Assembly (NCBI RefSeq): GCF_040760005.1
Contig: NZ_CP099760.1
Coordinates: forward strand, 5,177,501-5,241,500
Source of the DNA: Pseudomonas sp. stari2
GTDB lineage: Bacteria; Pseudomonadota; Gammaproteobacteria; Pseudomonadales; Pseudomonadaceae
Direction: 5' to 3'
DNA: 64,000 nt
Both the position numbers and the translations under genes were made by a program. Shown here in pieces: positions 58,217 to 64,000 of the stretch (position 1 is the stretch's first letter; the number at the start of each line of letters is the position of its first letter). A model generated the notes under the pieces. The model was not told the origin of the DNA. It saw nothing but the letters and a program-made list of their open reading frames with translations, and did not search any database.

Positions 58217-58241
58217 GGTTCCCGGGCATTGCCCGGGAACC
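58217..58241. terminator. Hairpin after the sigma54 operon
   Basis: A perfect 10-bp stem (GTTCCCGGGC at 58218-58227, GCCCGGGAAC at 58231-58240) with a three-base loop lies between convergent genes. Neither side has a strong T-run, so it may be a weak terminator. Confidence 0.6.
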
Positions 58242-58249
58242 TCAGGGCC

Positions 58250-58915
58250 TCAGTTCACCGTGCCGCCCTTCGCCTCACTCATGATCTGCCGGATCGCCCC
58301 GACAAAGGTGTCCACAGGCTGCCCGCCAGTCACCGCGTATTGCTCGTTGAACACCACGGTCGGCACCGAACTCACGCCGCGCGACAGCCACAATTGTTCT
58401 TCCTTGCGCACGTCGGTGGCGAATTCGTCAGAGGCCAGAATCGCTTCGGCGCGCTGCCGGTCGAGACCGACGCTTTCGGCAATCTGCGCCAGTTGCGAGT
58501 GATCGGACGGGTTGCCGCCATCGGTGAAATAAGCCTTGAACAACGCCTCTTTCAACGGTAACTGCAAGCCCTCCTCCCCGGCCCAATGCAGCAGCCGATG
58601 AGCATCGAAGGTGTTGTAGATGCGGCTGTTGGAATCAGTGCGGAAACTGAAACCGACATCGGCGCCACGGGCCCGGATCACTTCACGATTCTTTTGCGAT
58701 TGCTCCGGAGTCGATCCGTATTTTTCCTGGATGTGCTCGCCGATGTTCTGCCCTCCGGCGCCCATCTTCGGATTGAGCTCGAACGGCTGAAAACGGATCT
58801 CGGCCTGCACCTCGTCGCGCAGAATCTCCAGCGCCCGCAACAAACCGTACAGACCGACGACGCACCATGGGCAGGACACGTCGCTGACAAAATCGATTTT
58901 CAGGGCAGAACTCAT
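58250..58915 (-). CDS. DsbA-family FrnE-like oxidoreductase
   Basis: 221 residues with a thioredoxin fold and long helical insert. CPWC active site at C15/C18 (VSDVSCPWCVVGL) and the cis-proline loop SVPTVVFNEQYAV. No signal peptide, so it is cytoplasmic, like FrnE/2-hydroxychromene-carboxylate isomerase-type proteins. The ATG at 58915 gives MSSALKIDF; the extension upstream is unrelated. The substrate is unknown. Confidence 0.88.
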   Translation of the reverse strand: MSSALKIDFVSDVSCPWCVVGLYGLLRALEILRDEVQAEIRFQPFELNPKMGAGGQNIGEHIQEKYGSTPEQSQKNREVIRARGADVGFSFRTDSNSRIYNTFDAHRLLHWAGEEGLQLPLKEALFKAYFTDGGNPSDHSQLAQIAESVGLDRQRAEAILASDEFATDVRKEEQLWLSRGVSSVPTVVFNEQYAVTGGQPVDTFVGAIRQIMSEAKGGTVN

Positions 58916-58965
58916 GACACACCTCGCGCGTTCAATCGTGGTCAAAGACCTGCACGATACACCCG

Positions 58966-60000
58966 CTAGAGCAGATTGCGCTCGCCCACCGGTTCGATCT
59001 GCGCCCAGTGTGAAGTGTCTTCACGGTGCTGCTGCAAATACGGCAACACCGCCGCCAGCAACGGCGCCTTGAACGCCTCCTGGAAGCGATGGGCCAGCCC
59101 TGGAATCAGCTTCAACTGACTGCCGCGAATGTGCGCCGCCAGATGCACGCCGTGCATTACCGGCAGCAATGGATCGGCGGTGCCGTGCACCACCAGGGTC
59201 GGCACCCGCAACTGATTGAGCAGCGCCACCCGGCTCGGTTCGGCGAGGATCGCCATGATCTGGCGCTTCACACCTTCGGGGTTGAAGGCCCGGTCATAGG
59301 CCACCGCCGCCTGATGCAACAGCATCTGGCGATCATCGGTGACTGTCGGGCTGCCCAGCGCCGCCAGCAGATCCGCTTGCTGCTCCAGCGCCACTTCACG
59401 GTTGGGAGCACCGCGTCGCGACAGCAATTGCACCAGTGCCGCGCTCGGCGCCGGCAGGCCTTCGGCACCAGAGCTGGTCATGATCAGCGTCAGGCTCTCG
59501 ACCCGCTGCGGCGCCATGGCCGCCAGGTGCTGAGCGATCATCCCGCCCATGCTCGCGCCGAGCACGTGGAATTGCTCGACGTGCAACGCGTCCATCAGGC
59601 CCAGCGCATCGTCGGCCATGTCGGTCAGGCTGTAAGGCGCCGCCACCGGCAGGCCGAGTTTGTAGCGCAACACTTCAAACGTCAGGTTGGCTTCGGCCGG
59701 CGCCTGGCGCCAGGTCGACAGACCGACGTCGCGGTTGTCATAGCGGATCACCCGGAAACCCTGCTGACACAGGGCGACCACCACTTCGTCCGGCCAGTGG
59801 ATCAACTGCCCGCCCAACCCCATCACCAGCAACAATGCAGGATCCGACGCACGACCGATGCTCTGGTACGCCAGGCTCACCTGCTCCAGATCGACCCGTT
59901 CGGTCGGAACGTTGACATCACAACGCGACGCCGCAGAAGACGCCGGAACGAAAAAAACCGCGGCCAACAACGCCGCGATTGCAAAAATTCCCTTGAACAT
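58966..60000 (-). CDS. Exported alpha/beta hydrolase
   Basis: 344 residues. A signal peptide at 1-23 ([20 protein letters not shown]), then an alpha/beta hydrolase fold with [21 protein letters not shown] (nucleophile serine), [12 protein letters not shown] and catalytic histidine in GLAHRFQEA. The ATG at 60000 begins the signal peptide; a longer frame adds 48 residues that would hide it. It is likely a periplasmic or lipid-facing esterase. Substrate unknown. It is divergent from the giant toxin-like gene. Confidence 0.85.
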   Translation of the reverse strand: MFKGIFAIAALLAAVFFVPASSAASRCDVNVPTERVDLEQVSLAYQSIGRASDPALLLVMGLGGQLIHWPDEVVVALCQQGFRVIRYDNRDVGLSTWRQAPAEANLTFEVLRYKLGLPVAAPYSLTDMADDALGLMDALHVEQFHVLGASMGGMIAQHLAAMAPQRVESLTLIMTSSGAEGLPAPSAALVQLLSRRGAPNREVALEQQADLLAALGSPTVTDDRQMLLHQAAVAYDRAFNPEGVKRQIMAILAEPSRVALLNQLRVPTLVVHGTADPLLPVMHGVHLAAHIRGSQLKLIPGLAHRFQEAFKAPLLAAVLPYLQQHREDTSHWAQIEPVGERNLL

Positions 60001-60213
60001 GAAAAACACCGAAACACAGAACCCCAGTAGAGCGCGAGTCTGATGAAGTTTGTTCAAGCGCGCTGCCACAGTTCGATGACAGTTTGATGAAGAGTGCCGA
60101 GTGGTCATTTGCCAGGCGCGATAACTATGTAACGCCCGCACCACCGGGGATGTCCTTTCAATGGCTCGTCATCAGGAGCGGATCTTCCGCTCCCCGTCGC
60201 GAGTCTCTTGACC

Positions 60214-63200
60214 ATGTCCGAAAACATTTTTACTGACCTGCTCACACCTGCGCCAAGGGTTTGGCCGGCTTCGTCGGCCTTGCCGCAGAACATCGACCGC
60301 GCTCTGCTGGGCAGCGCGATGGAGCGTTGGCGTAGCGCCAGCCATGATTTGCGCGAACTGCTGGCAGGCGTGCCATCCATCCGCGCTTCGCTGACTGACC
60401 TGCTGGAACGTGAACTCGACCTGGGCGAACCGGATACAGGCCTTCGGTTTTCCGCATCGGATCAGCACGCCGAGCAATTTGTCGGATTCGCCCCGGCCTG
60501 TGCCTTTATCTATCAACGTCCTCACCTGGAAACGGCGCTCGACCGGCCCTGTACGGTGGCCGGCCTGGGAAGTGACCACGCACTGAGTGCCCTTACGCCA
60601 CTGCAACTGCTGACCCGAATCCAGACGCTGAAACCGGAAGATGAACTCAACCGGCGCTGGGATTCGTATTGGAGCGCACGGGCACCAGGCACGTCGGCTT
60701 CACGCCGTGAACACGCGGGCCAGTTGTATCGGTTGCATCTTGAAGCGACGGCTCAGGTGGCACTGGCGCAACGCACGGTCACTGCCGACCAGTTGCGGCC
60801 GTTGCAACTGCTCATGGACACCTCGCCCCCCAATCCGCGCCTGGATGATCAGCCGGTGCACAGCGAGCGCCTGGATCTGGTGCTTGAAAACAACGGCCGT
60901 GCCCAGCTTCCCGATGCGTGGGTCATCAGCGTCGGCGACCGACAAATGGGGCGGCAATTGCTGTATTTGCCGCATCAGCCGGTGCCCTTGCAAGCCTTCG
61001 CAGGGCGCAGCGACATGGAGGCATGGTTGTCTCGCCAGGGATTCGTTCCGCAGGAACTGCCCACCGCCGGGTTGCGTTTTGAATACAGTGCCAGAGCGCT
61101 GCCATTGAACTCGGGAATGACTGATCTGCTGGCTCGGTTGCAACAGGCTCGGCTCAGCGCTTTGCTTCAAGGCTCGGCCGGCAAATCCGGGCTGGCCGAA
61201 CATGGCGCCCGGTCTCTGGATCAAGCCGAGCGACTGGATCGACAACACGCCACGGCTGGGTTGTCGGCCTTTCCTCCTGCGTCGCCGGCAGTGATACCCA
61301 TTGCACATGACGCCGAACAGCCCCTGTTCGGCGCCCTGACGGCGGACATTCCCTGGCCGGTGCGCCAGGCGGCACTGGAACGGCAAGGAGACGCTCTGCA
61401 AAACTGGTCGAACGAAGCCGGGGATCGTGAACGTCAGGCGCTCAGCGACATTTTCCAGCGCGTGGAAGCCGCCGAACAAGCCGCCGACGCGGCCGCTCGA
61501 GCACTGCTGTACCGCGAACGCGTGCTTGACACAGTCACCCTCAACCGCGAGTTCACCGCACTGCATCAGGCCCACAAAAGAGGTCTGATCGCCGAAGCCG
61601 AACTGCAGCGGACACTCAAGCAATTGAGTGAAGATCAGTGTCAGGCGCTCATGACTGCACTGAACACCGTTGACGGTAACAACGCCGATCTGTGCACAGC
61701 CGAGATATCGCTGTCGATGCACGAGCAGAAAGACCCTCCGGTTACCGCCACCCGACAAACGCTCAACGGGCCGTTGGTCATAGCCCCTTTGGCTGCGCTG
61801 TCGGATCCGACCGCGCCTCACAGTCTGCTGTTGTACTGGCCCGGCAGCGGCGGCGGACTGCAGCGGTTTGACAACCGCCGTGAACTGGAACGCGAGGTGT
61901 TCAAGATTCAACAGCAGGACCCGGTGCTGACGCTGCAACTCAACCGGATCACAGGCGATCCGTTGCAGCATTCGCTGAATCAACTGATCGGCGAGTTCGA
62001 AGAGCAGGCTGGCGTCCTGCGCCAGCGCTACAGTGCCCCGTCGCAATCGGCGCAGCAGACCGAACATCTCGAAACACTGCGCAGGCGTTTTCTGGCGGCA
62101 CTGCAGGTGCCAGTCAGCGCTGCACGGCAACTGGCCTACTCGCATCTGCTGGAGCAAAAACGCAGCGCTTCACTGGCCGCCAGTCTGCCGGACTGGTTAA
62201 CCGACCTGTCCGGCGCCGATCGCAGCGGGCTGAAGCTGCTGATCGAGGCGTACATCAAGGCCATGCAGCGCAGCCATCGCCTGATGGAAACGGCCCTGCC
62301 GCTGCGCGACGACTTCACCCGGCAACATTTGCACGCCCGGTTGCGCAAGGACTTTTCGCTCAAAGGGACGTTCGATGTGCAACTGGATCTACCCGACTCA
62401 GTGGCATTGGAAAAACACACGGTCGCTGCTCCCGGCGCGCCGGGTACACCACAGAAACTGCAGCTGGTGCCAAGCAAGGCGCGCAACAAGATGTCCCTCG
62501 AAGCCCTCGCCCAGCAAAATATCGACAACACGCCGTCAATGAGTCTGGACCCCCTGTTGCTGCGCCTGGGTTTCATGCAGATTGAGGTCAGCGCATCAGA
62601 CGAGGCCGAGCGCCGGGCCCTGACGGTGGGCATTACCAAACCTTACTTGAGCAAGACACTGCCCGATCTGGACTTGCCCAAAGCCTACGAAGACCTGATC
62701 CGCCGGGTGTTCATTGGGTCGAACGATGACTCGCCGTTCATCAACGAACATCGCCACGAATGCCTGCTGGAACCCTGGCGATTGATGCTCAGGCTGCAAG
62801 GCGAATGCGCCCGCCTGCAAAAACAGATCACCGCGCAAGACCTGCACATCCTCGACATCGCCATCGATGCCGACACGCCCCATGCCTGGCGAGCGGGAAA
62901 CAAGCACATCATTTTGCTGCCTGCCCTCCTCACCGTCGGCGGCAAGGACACACCGAATGAAGGTTCGGTGACACTGTCTGGAGTGAGCTTCATCCAGGAA
63001 ACGGTCAGCGGTACGACCCTGCTGTACCTGACCGATAGCCCTGATGGGCAGTTCCTGCGCCGCTTTGACAGTCTGGAGTCGGCGCGCCAGTCGCTGTTCA
63101 ATCTGTGCGTTCAGGAAAGATGGGCCAGCTATCTGGCGGGTCGTGCCTTGCTGGGCAACGTGAGGGCTCATGAACAGCGCATCGGCCAGGCCGTTTTGAA

Positions 63201-64000
63201 GCGTTTTGACGCCCTGATCGGGGTTGGGGAACGCTGGCCGGCATCCACCTCTTTGGCCAAACACTTGCTCAATGCTCATATGGGCCGACTGATCGAGGCC
63301 CATCGAGGCACCTCGCGCGCCAACGACGCGATGGATCTGGAGCGCTACGCCCTCAGCGGCCCGCGCACGCTCAACTACATCAAAATGGCCCTGGGTCTGC
63401 TGCCCTTTGTCGGCACCGCCATCGGCTTGTATGACGCCTGGACCAGCGCCAATCAGGCGGTGGCCGCGTTCCTGCGCGGCGCCGTGGGTGATGGATTAGC
63501 CGAAATCGAAATGTTGCTTCTGGCGCTGATCGATGCGGCGATGGACATCCTGCCCACAGTGGGCGCAGGCACAAGCGCCAGCGCCGCGAGCCGTGCCCGC
63601 ACGCTGACGCGCACCCGTCAATTGCGCCAAGTGACCACCAGCGCTGCCGCGTTACAAGCGCCCAGCGCACGTCAGGCCCAACATACAGGGAAGCGTTTTG
63701 CAGGCTACGAGTACCAAAAGCCCATCTTCCTGAGCGGCATGGAGCCGGCCAGCGCCGGACTGTTTCGCAGCGTCTACCGGCATCCCGATGGCGATTTTGT
63801 TGTTCGTCAGGGACGGGTCTATCAAATCGAATTGAGCAAGGACTCAAGGGGCTGGCGCCTGAGCGGTAATACACAGAAGACCTATAAACAACCGATAGCA
63901 CTGGATGAAGCCGGCCAATGGGACACCCATTTCGGGGTATACGGGACAACGTTCGACGGTGGCGGTGCAGGCGGCGGCAATGTGCTCGGGCACATGGCAG
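60214..64000 (+). CDS. Giant dermonecrotic-toxin-like protein, 5' part
   Basis: The reading frame is open from the ATG at 60214 to the window edge: 1262 codons with no stop, so the protein is larger than 1260 residues. The N-terminal about 1000 residues are helical and rich in Leu, Ala, Arg and Gln, of the dermonecrotic-toxin/DUF6543 type common in fluorescent pseudomonads. Near residues 1050-1120 a hydrophobic region ([18 protein letters not shown] and [19 protein letters not shown]) resembles translocation or membrane-insertion segments; a beta-rich part follows ([28 protein letters not shown]). The C-terminal catalytic domain lies beyond the window. The ribosome binding site is weak. Confidence 0.8.
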   Translation, partial: MSENIFTDLLTPAPRVWPASSALPQNIDRALLGSAMERWRSASHDLRELLAGVPSIRASLTDLLERELDLGEPDTGLRFSASDQHAEQFVGFAPACAFIYQRPHLETALDRPCTVAGLGSDHALSALTPLQLLTRIQTLKPEDELNRRWDSYWSARAPGTSASRREHAGQLYRLHLEATAQVALAQRTVTADQLRPLQLLMDTSPPNPRLDDQPVHSERLDLVLENNGRAQLPDAWVISVGDRQMGRQLLYLPHQPVPLQAFAGRSDMEAWLSRQGFVPQELPTAGLRFEYSARALPLNSGMTDLLARLQQARLSALLQGSAGKSGLAEHGARSLDQAERLDRQHATAGLSAFPPASPAVIPIAHDAEQPLFGALTADIPWPVRQAALERQGDALQNWSNEAGDRERQALSDIFQRVEAAEQAADAAARALLYRERVLDTVTLNREFTALHQAHKRGLIAEAELQRTLKQLSEDQCQALMTALNTVDGNNADLCTAEISLSMHEQKDPPVTATRQTLNGPLVIAPLAALSDPTAPHSLLLYWPGSGGGLQRFDNRRELEREVFKIQQQDPVLTLQLNRITGDPLQHSLNQLIGEFEEQAGVLRQRYSAPSQSAQQTEHLETLRRRFLAALQVPVSAARQLAYSHLLEQKRSASLAASLPDWLTDLSGADRSGLKLLIEAYIKAMQRSHRLMETALPLRDDFTRQHLHARLRKDFSLKGTFDVQLDLPDSVALEKHTVAAPGAPGTPQKLQLVPSKARNKMSLEALAQQNIDNTPSMSLDPLLLRLGFMQIEVSASDEAERRALTVGITKPYLSKTLPDLDLPKAYEDLIRRVFIGSNDDSPFINEHRHECLLEPWRLMLRLQGECARLQKQITAQDLHILDIAIDADTPHAWRAGNKHIILLPALLTVGGKDTPNEGSVTLSGVSFIQETVSGTTLLYLTDSPDGQFLRRFDSLESARQSLFNLCVQERWASYLAGRALLGNVRAHEQRIGQAVLKRFDALIGVGERWPASTSLAKHLLNAHMGRLIEAHRGTSRANDAMDLERYALSGPRTLNYIKMALGLLPFVGTAIGLYDAWTSANQAVAAFLRGAVGDGLAEIEMLLLALIDAAMDILPTVGAGTSASAASRARTLTRTRQLRQVTTSAAALQAPSARQAQHTGKRFAGYEYQKPIFLSGMEPASAGLFRSVYRHPDGDFVVRQGRVYQIELSKDSRGWRLSGNTQKTYKQPIALDEAGQWDTHFGVYGTTFDGGGAGGGNVLGHMA

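Noticed and set aside
60700..63303. Three minus-strand frames opposite the giant toxin-like gene
   Set aside because: The plus-strand frame is continuous from 60214 to 64000, and these translations look like antisense artefacts.

Overview
The window is chromosomal DNA from a GC-rich gammaproteobacterium. Gene content and order point to the Pseudomonas fluorescens group: ColRS with warA-inaA, groESL-fxsA-hugZ, mrp/metG, an Rnf cluster with nth, argG-motY-pyrC-rnt-prx-bfd-bfr-grxD, argF, glpFKRD and aatJQMP-aauSR all match Pseudomonas synteny as I remember it. No tRNA, rRNA, CRISPR array or complete mobile element was seen.

Layout. 1-103: 3' end of an RND efflux transporter gene. 131-6843: envelope-stress block, with colR-colS and the warA/inaA operon on the minus strand, facing a divergent LTA-synthase-like phosphotransferase and a PAP2 phosphatase. 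Both divergent units carry ColR-box-like sites. 6934-11379: groEL-groES behind a heat-shock-type promoter, fxsA, hugZ and an SDR gene. 11448-19727: mrp/apbC divergent from metG, then rnfA-B-D-G-E-nth. This Rnf cluster lacks rnfC and has lost three of four expected intramembrane cluster cysteines. 19816-21418: a NarL-type regulator and an AT-rich stretch with an unknown membrane protein. 21577-30648: housekeeping and iron/redox genes. 31038-33067: argF plus an orphan ABC ATPase. 33117-34459: PhzF-like and YbaK-like genes. 34821-39837: the glycerol regulon with candidate GlpR operators. 39926-46751: an acidic amino acid ABC importer with its sensor and regulator, preceded by two AauR-type sites and a sigma54 promoter. 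46763-48929: glpM, an arginase-fold protein and two ArnE/ArnF-like half-transporters. 48975-50670: a desaturase and a MipA/OmpV porin-like protein.

50743-58212 is the most distinctive region: a six-gene operon (HAD phosphatase, class III aminotransferase, alpha/beta hydrolase, acyltransferase, histidine kinase, sigma54 activator) behind a strong -24/-12 promoter and a palindromic candidate activator site. It looks like a self-regulated, uncharacterised small-molecule or lipid-modification pathway. 58250-60000: a FrnE-like DsbA protein and an exported hydrolase. 60214-64000: the first 1262 codons of a giant dermonecrotic-toxin-like protein that runs off the end.

Protein assignments come from motif recognition and remembered family features; no database search was possible. 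Statements about operons and regulation are inferred from spacing, overlaps and visible sites.
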